The notes: generated by a model from the letters alone, not told the origin. A stretch of DNA of 64,000 nucleotides from Paenarthrobacter aurescens (GCF_041549525.1 NZ_CP157456.1:3162001-3226000), one strand, 5' to 3'; counted from the stretch's first letter, positions 35,812 through 45,556 are shown. Made by a program: numbers and translations.

Positions 35812-36129
35812 CTAGCCCGACATACCGCTGAGCTTCGCATCCGATGGCTTCACTTGGCAGTAAGCCTTAGCCGAGAGCTTGTAGGCAGTTACTTTAAGTG
35901 CACTGGGATTCGTTTCGCCCTTATCCGCATAGATCTTCTTAATGACGTTGGTCTGGTCCCCGGACTTCATGGCGTTGAAGTCCTTGCAGTTGGTGTTGGC
36001 CCCAGGGGTCCCACACGATGTCAGCCCGGCAGCAAAAACCAAAGCTAGGGCCAGCAACCCAGCACGTTTGCTTGCCGATACTCCGGATTTCAACACAGAG
36101 ATGCCGTTGGATTTGTGTGAAGTTTCCAT
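35812..36129 (-). CDS. small putative lipoprotein
   Basis: A 105-residue protein with a positively charged start, hydrophobic segment LLALALVFAAG and lipobox LTSC (Cys about 39). The mature part has two further cysteines (TNCKDF and AYCQVK) that could form a disulfide. It is divergent from the response-regulator gene 241 bp away. No family is recognised. Confidence 0.7.
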   Translation of the reverse strand: METSHKSNGISVLKSGVSASKRAGLLALALVFAAGLTSCGTPGANTNCKDFNAMKSGDQTNVIKKIYADKGETNPSALKVTAYKLSAKAYCQVKPSDAKLSGMSG

Positions 36130-36370
36130 GGCTGGATTCCCTTCGAATAGAAGAACCGCAATTGCGGAAGTGGTTCAAACTATGAATCCAGGAGGAGCCT
36201 TGGGAACCGCTGGAGAGCTGAGTGTCACCACAAATGGTGACCTCACCAAGGGCTCACACCTTCAAACCTTCAAAGTGATACTCCACTTCAGCCCGAGTCG
36301 TCTGCCGCAGCTCGAAGGCCGAACATATGCTGGCGTCAAAAGAGTCAGGCTGCATCGCGAGGGGGCTAAA

Positions 36371-37042
36371 TTGAGGCGTCGTGTGGTGAGGGTGGGAGTG
36401 GTCGATGACCATGAAGCAGTTCGAATAGGGTTCGCAGCGGCTGCCTCGTTGGACGCTAAAACGGCCGAAGTGCCTGTTGTAGCCGTTCGCCTGGCCGACA
36501 CTGTGAATTCACTTTTGTCTGGAGGCAATACTGTTTTTGACGTCGTTGCCTTGGACATGTCACTTGCAGATGGGTCACGCCCCAGGGAAAACGTCCGCAG
36601 GCTACTCGCGGCCGGTTATCCCGTGCTGGTGTTCAGCGTTGGGGACAGACAAGAGGATTTGCGGGAGGCACTGGCTGCTGGAGCTTCGGGGGTCTCCCGG
36701 AAGTCAGAAAATATACGTCAGACTCTGGAACTGATTCGGCAGGTTGCCTGTGGCAAGACCATTGACAACCAGGAACTGGCTGCGGCCATTGATGGTGACC
36801 GTGAGTTCGTCGCGGCTCAGCTAAGCGACCGAGAGCAGGAAACCCTCCGCCTGTACGCGGCCGGATTCACGCGATCCCAGACTGCATCGCGGATGAACGT
36901 GACCGCCAATACTGTGGGGACGAATATTCGGCGCATTCGCGAGAAATATGCGGCCGCCAACCGTCCGGCGACTTCCAAGCTTGAGCTCTATCATCGAGCG
37001 GTCGAGGACGGACTTTACACACCACAGAATGGCCTCGACTAG
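36371..37042 (+). CDS. LuxR/NarL family response regulator
   Basis: A 223-residue regulator. TTG 36371 is chosen because GAGGGGG lies 5 nt before it; upstream in-frame ATGs run through the divergent promoter region. The receiver domain has the acidic pair in VVDDHEAV (Asp12-Asp13), phospho-acceptor Asp62 (VVALDMSLADG) and a lysine in GVSRKSENI. The C-terminal LuxR helix-turn-helix starts LSDREQETLRLYAAGFTRSQ. It is probably phosphorylated by the kinase encoded 121 bp downstream. Confidence 0.9.
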   Translation: MRRRVVRVGVVDDHEAVRIGFAAAASLDAKTAEVPVVAVRLADTVNSLLSGGNTVFDVVALDMSLADGSRPRENVRRLLAAGYPVLVFSVGDRQEDLREALAAGASGVSRKSENIRQTLELIRQVACGKTIDNQELAAAIDGDREFVAAQLSDREQETLRLYAAGFTRSQTASRMNVTANTVGTNIRRIREKYAAANRPATSKLELYHRAVEDGLYTPQNGLD

Positions 37043-37163
37043 CCAGACCTTGCAAAGCATCCATGTCACCTGTTCTGATGACGAAAAGCTTGATGGGCGG
37101 ATCCGCCCTGAAGTTTCTTCCGGCATCCGGATAGTCTTCCGACAATAGTTTGGAGGATCCGCG

Positions 37164-38381
37164 TTGAGCCAGACAAACGTCGAGAATAGCAACCAACCGT
37201 ACTCCAGGGCGAACATCGAGTACCTTCTAGCCCGATGCTCAGGTTTGGCGGCCCTGGTTTTGTACTGCCTTGCTCTTCCGGAGATTGTGTCTCAAATACC
37301 GCTGCACTCGCCCCTCTGGGATCTGACATTCATGGCCGGGATCCCTATCGCCATTATCGGAACGCTGGTGAGTCGCCGGTCTCTGAAGCGGATCAAAGTC
37401 AGTGCCGGAATCGCGGCTGCATTGATCCTTTGCGGCTTCTCATTTTGGCATTTCGGCTTTATCGGAGACGGCAGTCAGGTTGAGTCCAGGCCTTGGTCAA
37501 ACGGAGCAGCATCCATAGGTGTTGCTTTGGCGGCAGTCGCCGTCCGCCCCGCGGCAGCCACCATCTATAACGTCCTTTTCAGCATGATGCTTGTGCTGGT
37601 TCCAGCAACGGGATACGGCAACACCCGGGGTTGGTATGACTCAGCGCAGGATGGACTCCTGTCTCTGGCACTCGGAATTGTGATTGTCACACTGATGTGG
37701 GCTCTGCGTGACGCGGCGTCCGCGTCTGACCGTGCTGCAGTGAGAGCTGTCGAAAGATTTGGCCAAGTAGCTCGGTCAGAAGCCATAAGAACGGAAAGGG
37801 CGCGGCTCGACGGGCTCATCCACGACACGGTGATGGCCACGCTGATAGTCGCGGCCCAGGCCCGCTCCCAGGAAGTATTCGATGCAGCACGTAAAGCGGC
37901 GGCCTTAGCGTTGGCCGAGCTCGCTGCGATCATGTCGGGCCGTGAGGACGACAGCACGTCTATCAGTCGTCAAGAGTTTGTGAACAGACTTCAGGCTGCC
38001 ACATCCGGCTACTCCCCTGTCTTTACCTGTGAGCCAGGACGAGATCCGATGATGTTCCTCCCACTGGGTTCCGCGCGTGCCATCATTCAAGCCGCCACAG
38101 AAGCCGTGCGAAACAGCTGCATGCATGCCCCCGGAACCCCGCCTCACATCGTGGTCCGTTTTGGTCCGTCGCAGCCGATGTCAGTCCGGGAAGTCACTGT
38201 GCAGATATCGGATCAGGGGCCGGGCTTCGAAGTATCCCATGTGTCGCCCCGCAGGCTGGGTGTCCGTGTTTCCATCATCCAGCGGATGACCGAGGCCGAC
38301 GGCGAAGCCCAAATATCTTCCTCAAAACACGGAACAACGGTGCGGTTGACTTGGCGCGAAGGATGTGACGGCCGTGGATAG
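37164..38381 (+). CDS. two-component sensor histidine kinase (HisKA_3 type)
   Basis: A 405-residue membrane kinase beginning at TTG 37164 (GGAGG 7 nt before). About five N-terminal membrane segments (25-180) are followed by a dimerisation helix with phospho-acceptor His220 in ARLDGLIHDTVMATL. The ATPase domain has ATEAVRNSCMHA (N box) and ISDQGPGFEVSHV (G box). No large extracellular sensor domain is present, so it probably senses a membrane or intramembrane signal. Its stop overlaps the next gene. Confidence 0.9.
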   Translation: MSQTNVENSNQPYSRANIEYLLARCSGLAALVLYCLALPEIVSQIPLHSPLWDLTFMAGIPIAIIGTLVSRRSLKRIKVSAGIAAALILCGFSFWHFGFIGDGSQVESRPWSNGAASIGVALAAVAVRPAAATIYNVLFSMMLVLVPATGYGNTRGWYDSAQDGLLSLALGIVIVTLMWALRDAASASDRAAVRAVERFGQVARSEAIRTERARLDGLIHDTVMATLIVAAQARSQEVFDAARKAAALALAELAAIMSGREDDSTSISRQEFVNRLQAATSGYSPVFTCEPGRDPMMFLPLGSARAIIQAATEAVRNSCMHAPGTPPHIVVRFGPSQPMSVREVTVQISDQGPGFEVSHVSPRRLGVRVSIIQRMTEADGEAQISSSKHGTTVRLTWREGCDGRG

Positions 38382-39384
38382 ATCTCTATCAAGGCGTGTC
38401 ATCCTGGCGTGCAGCATTCCCTATCCAGTTGTCCACATTATTCTCGGCCTTGCCAATCTACATCGAGTAAATTCAGCCGCACCGCCCCTGGCTGCCATGG
38501 CTATTTGTGTTGCCGTGATAGTCATCGTTTCCGTCTCGGACGCCCAGCGGCCGCTTGGCGTAGTTGCCGCCTGGGCTGCTACGGCCGGCGTCTTGACTAT
38601 TGAGGTTCTGGCTAAGAGCGCGCTGCCCGTGGGTACGCATCCCGGCTACGCGGCTTGGCATTGCGGAGCAATCCAGATGCTATTGGTAACCGTTGCCCTC
38701 CGAGGCCGAAAAGTAATTGCCTGGTTTGGAATTGGCGTCTTCGCCGTGGTCGATTTCGTGGCTTCCCTTGCGCAGCAGCTGACTCTGAATGCGGCGCTGG
38801 CAATGGTAGTGACTCCGCTCCTGTGGATGGGTATGGCGACGGCCCTGAGTTTCATCCTCAGGCGTTGCGCGAGGCAAACCACCGCTTTCACTGAACAAGA
38901 ACAGTCTTCGGCCAAGACCTTGGCCACCCAAAATGCACGCGACCTTGCTCAAAATGAATGGATGCGTGATCTCAGCAGGGCGGCACGGCCAATGCTGGAA
39001 CGCATCGCCGAGGGCGCGATTGGGCCGGCTGAGCAGGAAGTTTGCGTCCTTCTCGAAGCCGAGCTGCGGGATCAAATTCGTGGGAGGTCCTTGGCCTCTT
39101 CGGCTGTATTGCATGCAGCCCGAGCCGCAAGAGCAAGAGGCGTCAGGGTAGATATTCTGGATGACCGTGCCACTGACCTTCCCGAAGAATTACTCTCAGA
39201 GGCGACCGCACAGTTACTCGGAGCCCTTAATCGCGCTGAGGACGGAGCTGTGAAATGCCGAGCCCTCCCTGAAGGCGCTGACGTCGCCGTCACAATCCTG
39301 GCCTTCAGCGAAGACGCGGACGAAGAGGCTCTGTTTATGGAAATCCGGCACGAATCGAAGGACGTAGTCAGTCACCAGTTGTAG
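38374..39384 (+). CDS. membrane protein with degenerate kinase-like C terminus
   Basis: About 336 residues from GTG 38374 (GAAGG 11 nt upstream; a GTG at 38365 is too close to that site). About five membrane helices (to residue 165) are followed by a coiled, charged stretch (QEQSSAKTLATQNARDLAQNE, trimmed here to QEQSSAKTLA) and a 160-residue domain. The latter resembles an ATPase lobe (SEATAQLLGALNRAEDG), but I see no phospho-acceptor His motif and no G box. It overlaps the kinase stop by 8 bp. It may tune or form a heterodimer with the true kinase. Confidence 0.75.
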   Translation: MDRSLSRRVILACSIPYPVVHIILGLANLHRVNSAAPPLAAMAICVAVIVIVSVSDAQRPLGVVAAWAATAGVLTIEVLAKSALPVGTHPGYAAWHCGAIQMLLVTVALRGRKVIAWFGIGVFAVVDFVASLAQQLTLNAALAMVVTPLLWMGMATALSFILRRCARQTTAFTEQEQSSAKTLATQNARDLAQNEWMRDLSRAARPMLERIAEGAIGPAEQEVCVLLEAELRDQIRGRSLASSAVLHAARAARARGVRVDILDDRATDLPEELLSEATAQLLGALNRAEDGAVKCRALPEGADVAVTILAFSEDADEEALFMEIRHESKDVVSHQL

Positions 39385-39506
39385 TGACATTTACAGCTGA
39401 CCGAGGGCTTGAACTACCTCAGGCACTTAGCCTTCAAGAAGCCAGAGTCAAACGATTCCGGAACGTCCGGTCATCGCCACTCTGAGATCAGAAGGTCGTG
39501 ATCATC

Positions 39507-39896
39507 ATGTCGGCACAGCCAATCCAGGTTTCTCCCCGACCGGGTACCAGCCATCATGCAGAACTCTCACCCCAAGCCGAGACCACTTTGGCCATGTTCG
39601 CCCATCTGAGTGGGCTCTTGGGCATTGTGGGGCCCTTAGTTGTATTTCTCGTTTTGCAGGAGAAATCGCAGTTCGCCCGCAAGCAAGCCCTGGAAGCGAT
39701 CAACTTTCATATCACGGTGATCCTTGCAGTGCCGGTTGGCATTGCCTTCGTATTCGCAGGGAACCTCTTCGGCTCATACCAACCCATCACGGTCATTGTG
39801 GCTGCCGCCTTGATCTTCCCCATAGTGGCAGCGACCAACGCGGGAACCGGCCAGTTCTACCGGTACCCCTTGGCAATTCGCTTCATCAAGATCTGA
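39507..39896 (+). CDS. DUF4870 small membrane protein
   Basis: About 129 residues from ATG 39507 (AGAAGG 11 nt upstream; GTG at 39498 also possible). After a hydrophilic start it shows the DUF4870 pattern: AMFAHLSGLLGIVGPLVVFL, the charged loop QEKSQFARKQALEAINF, then two membrane helices. Function is unknown; homologues are often near stress or envelope genes. It is followed 24 bp later by a lipoprotein gene. Confidence 0.8.
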   Translation: MSAQPIQVSPRPGTSHHAELSPQAETTLAMFAHLSGLLGIVGPLVVFLVLQEKSQFARKQALEAINFHITVILAVPVGIAFVFAGNLFGSYQPITVIVAAALIFPIVAATNAGTGQFYRYPLAIRFIKI

Positions 39897-39920
39897 TTCA
39901 AGGCTCGAGAGAGAAAACCC

Positions 39921-40619
39921 ATGCCTAAAAAATTTTCACGCACAGCGATCACCATGGTCACCCTCATCGGCCTTGCCTCGTTGACTGCTTGCGCGGCTCC
40001 GTCACCTGAGGTGGCCGAGCAACCCTTAGCTGAAGAGGCATCCTCGTCCAGCTATTCGGCGCCCGCTTCTCCAACAGCGACGCCAACGAAATCCATGTCA
40101 AGCACCCCTTCAGAGACTGGAACTGCCGCACCTTCTGGATCGGCCTCTGCAAGCCCCACGGCAACTTCCAGATCAACAACCACCACGTCTGGCTCCTACA
40201 GGCTTACCGATGTGGCGGCGGCAGCGTGGGGCAACGGTTTCAACACCGAGGATGGAGTGACCATCCAAACCACCAAGTTCGCTGAAGCAATTGTGGGCAG
40301 CTATCCTTCCAGCTCCACCAACAAAACGAACACGGCGTCGTGGGCCTTGAAGGGACTGTGTACGTCTTTTACGGTTTCCGTTGGTCAGGATGCTGCTTCC
40401 CCTGACGTTGGCGGAAGCACCCACTTCATCGTCTTTGTTGACGGAGCTGAGAAGGCCCAAGAATCAAAAGGCCCTTACGATCAGCCGACTGAGCTGACAG
40501 TCGATGTCACGGGCGGCAATCGTCTGGAGCTTCTGGACCTGCGAACCCATCAAGACGGTCATAACGTCTGGGGCAGCCCCCGGATTGCTTGCTCACAAAA
40601 CCCATCCCCCAAGAAATGA
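39921..40619 (+). CDS. lipoprotein with NPCBM-like carbohydrate-binding domain
   Basis: A 232-residue protein with signal peptide and lipobox LTAC (Cys24). A Ser/Thr/Pro-rich linker (about 38-92) follows. The C-terminal domain has WALKGLCTSFTVSVG, HFIVFVDGAE and LELLDLRTHQDGHNVWG, matching the NPCBM/NEW2 galactose-binding-like fold. It probably tethers to or senses cell-surface glycans. Its end is 20 bp from another lipoprotein gene. Confidence 0.8.
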   Translation: MPKKFSRTAITMVTLIGLASLTACAAPSPEVAEQPLAEEASSSSYSAPASPTATPTKSMSSTPSETGTAAPSGSASASPTATSRSTTTTSGSYRLTDVAAAAWGNGFNTEDGVTIQTTKFAEAIVGSYPSSSTNKTNTASWALKGLCTSFTVSVGQDAASPDVGGSTHFIVFVDGAEKAQESKGPYDQPTELTVDVTGGNRLELLDLRTHQDGHNVWGSPRIACSQNPSPKK

Positions 40620-40639
40620 CTCCGGACAAGGTAAAGCTC

Positions 40640-41494
40640 ATGGGCAACAAGCTTCTTTCCATACCAGTACTTGCTGCAGCCGTGGCACTTGCGGGGTGCT
40701 CAGGGGGTGCCCCTGCGGCAGGCCAACCCTTGCCAGCGTTTGAGTCGACCGCACGGCCAACCGCGGAGACTTCATCGGCGCCGCCACCTTCATCTACACC
40801 AACCATTGCCACGCCGCCTGAAGTAATCTCTCCAGCACCCCACACCATGGACTGGAAATTCGCCAACGACAGCGGTTACAGCTACACCATGTCAATCGGA
40901 CTTTGGGACACTGTGACAGTTCCAGCTAGTGGACCTGTTGCTCACCCTGGGAAGAGTAGTTTCGTCTTGGGAGGCACCTGCACCTACGACCCTCAGCGGG
41001 ATGCCGTTATTCCCGGCGCCCTTGTAGCCAAAGTGACCACCGAATCCTTTACAACAACAGTAAGTATGAAAGCCATCATTTCCAGTTTTGGGCTGGACCT
41101 CGAGAAGTATTCCGGAGCGGGGGTGGCACCGGCACGCGAGGATAAACGCATTCAAATTGCCCAGTCATTCAAATCAGGTCCGAGCTGCCAAGCATTCTCG
41201 AGCGAGAACTCTGTGGGCTACGGCGAAGCCGGTGGGTTTGGCGTGAAGTGGGCGGATCCTCAACCGCCGGGCACCACAATGTCGCACCATTTCTTCATCA
41301 TCGTCAAGAACTACCGGAGTCCAGCTACACCCGCTGGAGACCAAGAACTTCTCAACGCCATTGGTATTCGTCCAATTTCCAGCGGCGACACTTCAGATGC
41401 CGCGAGCGTGTTCAAGGAAGTGGGAGAACCAACTCAGGGCAAACGCAGCTACCGAGGGCTAACACTCTCAGGCATGGTCACAAACGGTCCGTGA
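40640..41494 (+). CDS. putative lipoprotein
   Basis: A 284-residue protein from ATG 40640 (AAGG upstream). The signal peptide ends with lipobox LAGC (Cys20). A Pro/Ser/Thr linker is followed by a globular region of about 220 residues with two cysteines (GTCTYDP and PSCQAF). I do not recognise the fold. It probably forms a transcription unit with the preceding lipoprotein and DUF4870 genes, closed by a strong terminator. Confidence 0.75.
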   Translation: MGNKLLSIPVLAAAVALAGCSGGAPAAGQPLPAFESTARPTAETSSAPPPSSTPTIATPPEVISPAPHTMDWKFANDSGYSYTMSIGLWDTVTVPASGPVAHPGKSSFVLGGTCTYDPQRDAVIPGALVAKVTTESFTTTVSMKAIISSFGLDLEKYSGAGVAPAREDKRIQIAQSFKSGPSCQAFSSENSVGYGEAGGFGVKWADPQPPGTTMSHHFFIIVKNYRSPATPAGDQELLNAIGIRPISSGDTSDAASVFKEVGEPTQGKRSYRGLTLSGMVTNGP

Positions 41495-41501
41495 CATGCG
41501 G

Positions 41502-41540
41502 CTCCAGTGGTCCTTCCCAGAAGGGGAAGAACCACTGGAG
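41502..41540. terminator. bidirectional terminator
   Basis: CTCCAGTGGTCCTTCCC and GGGGAAGAACCACTGGAG form a long stem with few mismatches and a 4-nt loop between convergent genes. GGGACGTGAGAGA at about 41568 matches the 32-bp repeat at 9.8 kb. Confidence 0.8.
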
Positions 41541-41582
41541 TGAGAGACCGTCCGGAAAAACCCCACGGGACGTGAGAGATGG

Positions 41583-43070
41583 TCACATGTCCGCGAGGGC
41601 GCCGCCTGGGTTTTCGATTGCGTCGGCTACGTACCGGAGGAAGCCGGCTGCGGTTTCGCCGTCGCATACCCGGTGATCGAATGCCAGGGTCAGCTCGGTG
41701 ACCTTGCGGACGGCCAGCTGACCGTTGACCACCCAGGGCTTGTCGATGATGCGGCCCACTCCCAGCATGGCCACCTCGGGGTAGTTGATGATCGCTGCGG
41801 AACCGTCCACACCAAACACGCCGTAGTTGTTCAGGGTGAAGGTGCCGGAGCCCAGTTCGGCGGGGGTCGCCTTTCCATCACGTGCGACGGCGGTGAGTCG
41901 GCGGATCTCTGCGTCCAGTTCGCGGGCACTCAACTCGTGGGCGTTGCGCACGGACGGGACTACGAGTCCGCGGTCGGTCTGGGCAGCGAAGCCAAGGTTG
42001 ATGCCGTCGAAGCCAACGATCTCCTGCGAACCGTCCGCAGCAGTTTCAAAGCGCGTGTTCAGCGCCGGGTACTTTTTTAACCCAGCCGTGACAAAACGGG
42101 CAATGAAAGCCAGCAGACCAGGAGTATCGTGCGGTGCGCGCTTCTTGAGCTCAGCCCGCATCTCCAGCAGCGCTGTTGCGTCCACGTCCACCCACACCGT
42201 GGCTTCGGGGATTTCCGAGCGGCTTCGGGTCATGTTGGCAGCGACGGCCTTGCGCACCCCACGGACGGGCGTCCGGGCAGAGACGGACAGACCGGTTCGG
42301 CTATCAACGGCACCCGCATCAGCAGAGGCAGCGACAGGCGCAGCAGCAACAGGCCCAGCAGCGGGAGCAGGAGCTTCAACAGAAGGAGCAGAAGGCGAAG
42401 CAATCACAGCTTCCACATCCCTGCGCATGATCAATCCGCTGGCACCGGAGCCCTCAATCGCGTCGAGGGAAACACCATGGTCGCGCGCCATCTTGCGGAC
42501 CAGCGGCGAGATGACGGCACTGAGCTTGCCGGGGATACGCGTCCCGGCAACAGCCGGCTCCATCACCGGCACAGCAACAGGCTCAACAACCGAAGAAGCA
42601 ACAGAAACACTCGCCTTCCGCGGACGGGTCCGGCCACCGGTCACTCCCCCGGGCGTTCCGTACCCAATGAGCACGTTGCCCGAGCCTGCCTTCTCCTCGG
42701 TCCGGTACGTCTCGGCGGCAGCTTCCACCGCGGAGGAAACGTCAAGACCGGAGGACACCGGCGACGGATCAACGGAACCAGCAGGAACCGGGGCCGCGGC
42801 AGCGGGCGCACCAGCGGAAGTACCAGCACGAGCGATCGAGATCAGCGGCTTGCCGACGTCGAGCGTTTGACCGGCTTCACCGTGCAGCTCGGCAACGGTG
42901 CCGGCGTACGGCGAGGGCACCTCAACCATGGACTTGGCGGTTTCAACCTCGGCGATGGGCTGGTCAACCACAATCTCGTCGCCCACGGCAACGAGCCAGT
43001 TCACCAGTTCGGCCTCGGTGAGGCCTTCACCAAGATCGGGCAGTTTGAAGACCTGCATATCTGAGCTCAC
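41583..43070 (-). CDS. dihydrolipoamide acyltransferase (E2) of a 2-oxo acid dehydrogenase
   Basis: A 495-residue E2 component. GTG 43070 is chosen because GGGAGG lies 7 nt upstream and it starts 2 nt after the E1-beta stop. The N-terminal lipoyl domain has DLGEGLTEAEL and the lipoylated lysine in ETAKSMVE. An Ala/Pro linker follows, then the E3-binding domain (SPLVRKMARDHGVSLDAI). The catalytic domain ends with FDHRVCDG, the HxxxDG acyltransferase motif. Linked E1 genes and the divergent Lrp gene point to branched-chain keto acids. No E3 gene is present. Confidence 0.93.
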   Translation of the reverse strand: MSSDMQVFKLPDLGEGLTEAELVNWLVAVGDEIVVDQPIAEVETAKSMVEVPSPYAGTVAELHGEAGQTLDVGKPLISIARAGTSAGAPAAAAPVPAGSVDPSPVSSGLDVSSAVEAAAETYRTEEKAGSGNVLIGYGTPGGVTGGRTRPRKASVSVASSVVEPVAVPVMEPAVAGTRIPGKLSAVISPLVRKMARDHGVSLDAIEGSGASGLIMRRDVEAVIASPSAPSVEAPAPAAGPVAAAPVAASADAGAVDSRTGLSVSARTPVRGVRKAVAANMTRSRSEIPEATVWVDVDATALLEMRAELKKRAPHDTPGLLAFIARFVTAGLKKYPALNTRFETAADGSQEIVGFDGINLGFAAQTDRGLVVPSVRNAHELSARELDAEIRRLTAVARDGKATPAELGSGTFTLNNYGVFGVDGSAAIINYPEVAMLGVGRIIDKPWVVNGQLAVRKVTELTLAFDHRVCDGETAAGFLRYVADAIENPGGALADM

Positions 43071-43072
43071 GG

Positions 43073-44161
43073 TTAGTCCTCCCATTGAAGGTCGTCAACG
43101 GCGTCGAGGATGCGGTCGACGCTTGGCAGGTAGTAGTGCTCCAGCTTGGGAGACGGGAACGGGACGTCGAAGCCGGTCACACGGAGGATGGGCGCGGCGA
43201 GGTAGTGGAACGCGCGTTCCTGGACGCGGGCCACGATCTCCGAGGACACGGAGGCGAACCCGTGGGCTTCGGCGATCACGACGGCGCGTCCCGTCTTGCG
43301 TACTGACGCGCACACGGTCTCGTCGTCGAAGGGGACGAGGGTGCGGACGTCGATGACTTCCAGCGATCGGCCCTCTTCGGCGGCGGCAGCCGCAGCGGCG
43401 AGTGCGGTGGGAACGGACGGTCCGTAGGCGATCAGCGTGGCGTCCGTGCCGGGACGGGCAACAGCCGCGCGGCCCTCGGTGGAGGTGCCGGCGTCGTGCT
43501 CTGCCCGCAGCGCACCCAAGTCAACCTGGTCCTTGGACCAGTAGAGCTTCTTGGGTTCCATGAACATCACGGGGTCATCGGAATCGATTGCTTCGCGGAG
43601 CATGCGGTAGCCGTCGGCCACGGTGGCCGGGGTGTAGACCTTGAGCCCGGCGGTGTGGGCGTAGTAGGACTCGGAGGAGTCGCAGTGGTGCTCCACTCCC
43701 CCGATGCCGCCCGCATAGGGAACACGGATGACCATGGGCATTTTGAGTTTGCCCTTGGTGCGGTTGTGCATTTTGGCTACGTGGCTGACGATCTGTTCGA
43801 AGGCCGGGTAGGCGAAGGCGTCGAACTGCATTTCGATGACGGGTCGCATACCGTTGATGGCCATACCCACAGCCATGCCCACGATTCCGGATTCGGCCAG
43901 TGGGGTGTCAAAGCAGCGTTGTTCGCCGAATTCGGCCATGAGGCCGTCGGTGATGCGGAAGACGCCGCCCAGCATTCCCACGTCCTCGCCGAAGACCAGG
44001 ACGGAAGAGTCGGCGCGCATGGCATCGGCCATGGCTGTGTTCAGCGCCTTGGCCATGGTGAGGCTTTGCGGGCCGGTGGCTTCGGCTGTGGCTGCTGCGG
44101 ACGCGGCGGCGCTGGCGGTGGCTGCGCTGACGTTGCCGTTAGCGGTGGTGGTGACGGTCAT
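43073..44161 (-). CDS. 2-oxo acid dehydrogenase E1 component, beta subunit
   Basis: A 362-residue E1-beta. An Ala/Thr-rich N-terminal extension of about 30 residues precedes the family start MAKALNTAMADAMRAD. Conserved segments include FGEDVGMLGGVFRIT, LAESGIVGMAVGMA and PYAGGIGGVEHHCDSSES. It pairs with E1-alpha, whose stop it overlaps by 4 bp (ATGA). In the complex it supplies half of the thiamine diphosphate site and the subunit interface. Confidence 0.93.
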   Translation of the reverse strand: MTVTTTANGNVSAATASAAASAAATAEATGPQSLTMAKALNTAMADAMRADSSVLVFGEDVGMLGGVFRITDGLMAEFGEQRCFDTPLAESGIVGMAVGMAINGMRPVIEMQFDAFAYPAFEQIVSHVAKMHNRTKGKLKMPMVIRVPYAGGIGGVEHHCDSSESYYAHTAGLKVYTPATVADGYRMLREAIDSDDPVMFMEPKKLYWSKDQVDLGALRAEHDAGTSTEGRAAVARPGTDATLIAYGPSVPTALAAAAAAAEEGRSLEVIDVRTLVPFDDETVCASVRKTGRAVVIAEAHGFASVSSEIVARVQERAFHYLAAPILRVTGFDVPFPSPKLEHYYLPSVDRILDAVDDLQWED

Positions 44162-45384
44162 TTTGCGCTCTCCGTTCCGGTGTTGTGGGTGGCACCGGCG
44201 CTTTCGGCGCGGGCGAGTTCGCTGGCCAGCAGCTCGGACTGTTCTTTCAGCTGCGGCGTTTGCTTGGCGAAGACGTACTTGAAGAGGTCAAGCGGCTGGA
44301 CGGGGACATCCTCGCCCAGGCCTTCACGGAGCTGGGTGGCCACGGCTTCAGCGTGGGCAGCAATCCGCTCGTTCGCAGCAGAATCCAGCAGCCCCTTGTC
44401 CGTGAGGTATGACTTCATGCGTGCCAGTGGGTCCTTGGCCTGCCACTCGGCAACTTCACTGTCCGGACGGTAGCGGGTGGCGTCGTCGGCGTTGGTGTGT
44501 GCCTGCATGCGGTATGTGTGGGCTTCGATCAGCAGCGGGCCGGAGCCTTCGCGGGCCAGTTTCACGGCCCGGTCCATCACGGCGAGCAGCGCCACGAGGT
44601 CGTTGCCGTCAACGCGCTCACCGGCCATGCCGTAGCCAACAGCCTTGTGGGCCAGCGACGGAGCAACGGACTGGTGGCTGAGCGGTACGGAGATGGCGTA
44701 CTTGTTGTTCTGCACGAAGAAGATCACGGGCAGGTGGAACACGGCGGCGAAGTTCAGGGCTTCGTGGAAGTCGCCTTCGCTGGTGGCGCCGTCGCCGCAC
44801 ATGGCCATGACCACGGTGTTTTCGCCGCGCAGTTTTGCTGCGTGGGCCACGCCGACGGCGTGCAGCAGTTGGGTGGTGAGCGGGGTGCACTGGATGCCCA
44901 CGTTGTGCTCTTTGGGATCGTATCCGCCGTGCCAGTCGCCGCGGAAAATGGTCATCACCTCAACGGGGTCCACCCCGCGGGTCATGACAGCGACGGCGTC
45001 ACGGTAGGTGGGGAACAGCCAGTCACCTTCGCTGAGGCACATGGCAGCTGCAACCTGGCAGGCTTCCTGGCCGTGGCTTGAGGGGTAGACGGCCATGCGG
45101 CCCTGCCGGACCAGCGCAGAGTTCTGATCGTTGACGCGACGTCCGACGACGAGCTGCTCGTACGCGGCCATCAGTTCGGAGTCGCCGGGTGTGGGGTATT
45201 CGTGGCCGGGTTCGGTGCCTTGCTCGTCATGGGAGCGGAGGGTGCCGTCCGGGTTCACCATTTGAATCTGGTGCCGGGCGGGGAGCATGTAGTCCTCAAC
45301 GCTGATGCCGAATTTTGTCCGAACGTCAGCAGCTTGGTCCTCTACAGCCGTTTCCGGCGCAGAGTGATCTGCGTGGATCGTCAT
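44158..45384 (-). CDS. 2-oxo acid dehydrogenase E1 component, alpha subunit
   Basis: A 408-residue E1-alpha that decarboxylates the 2-oxo acid. The thiamine diphosphate motif is GDGATSEGDFHEALN through VQNN (about 190-220). The segment HTYRMQAHTNADDATRYR is the usual regulatory-loop region. It is the first gene of the E1a-E1b-E2 operon. The 172-bp gap to the divergent Lrp gene contains the AT-rich dyad ATTGCAAT, a plausible Lrp target. Pyruvate versus branched-chain substrate cannot be decided by sequence alone; context favours branched-chain. Confidence 0.93.
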   Translation of the reverse strand: MTIHADHSAPETAVEDQAADVRTKFGISVEDYMLPARHQIQMVNPDGTLRSHDEQGTEPGHEYPTPGDSELMAAYEQLVVGRRVNDQNSALVRQGRMAVYPSSHGQEACQVAAAMCLSEGDWLFPTYRDAVAVMTRGVDPVEVMTIFRGDWHGGYDPKEHNVGIQCTPLTTQLLHAVGVAHAAKLRGENTVVMAMCGDGATSEGDFHEALNFAAVFHLPVIFFVQNNKYAISVPLSHQSVAPSLAHKAVGYGMAGERVDGNDLVALLAVMDRAVKLAREGSGPLLIEAHTYRMQAHTNADDATRYRPDSEVAEWQAKDPLARMKSYLTDKGLLDSAANERIAAHAEAVATQLREGLGEDVPVQPLDLFKYVFAKQTPQLKEQSELLASELARAESAGATHNTGTESAK

Positions 45385-45556
45385 TGGTCCGTCCTTCTCT
45401 AGCCACTATGTGCTTCCAGTATGTTCCCCGGGCTTGTTTCGTATCCAGCTTTCGGCCAAATCATGGAAGCCCTTGCCTAAACTGGGTACTCTGAAAGACG
45501 AATTGCAATTGTGAGCTGGGTAACGTGCCCGTGCTGTAGACGAATTGGAGCCTGCT

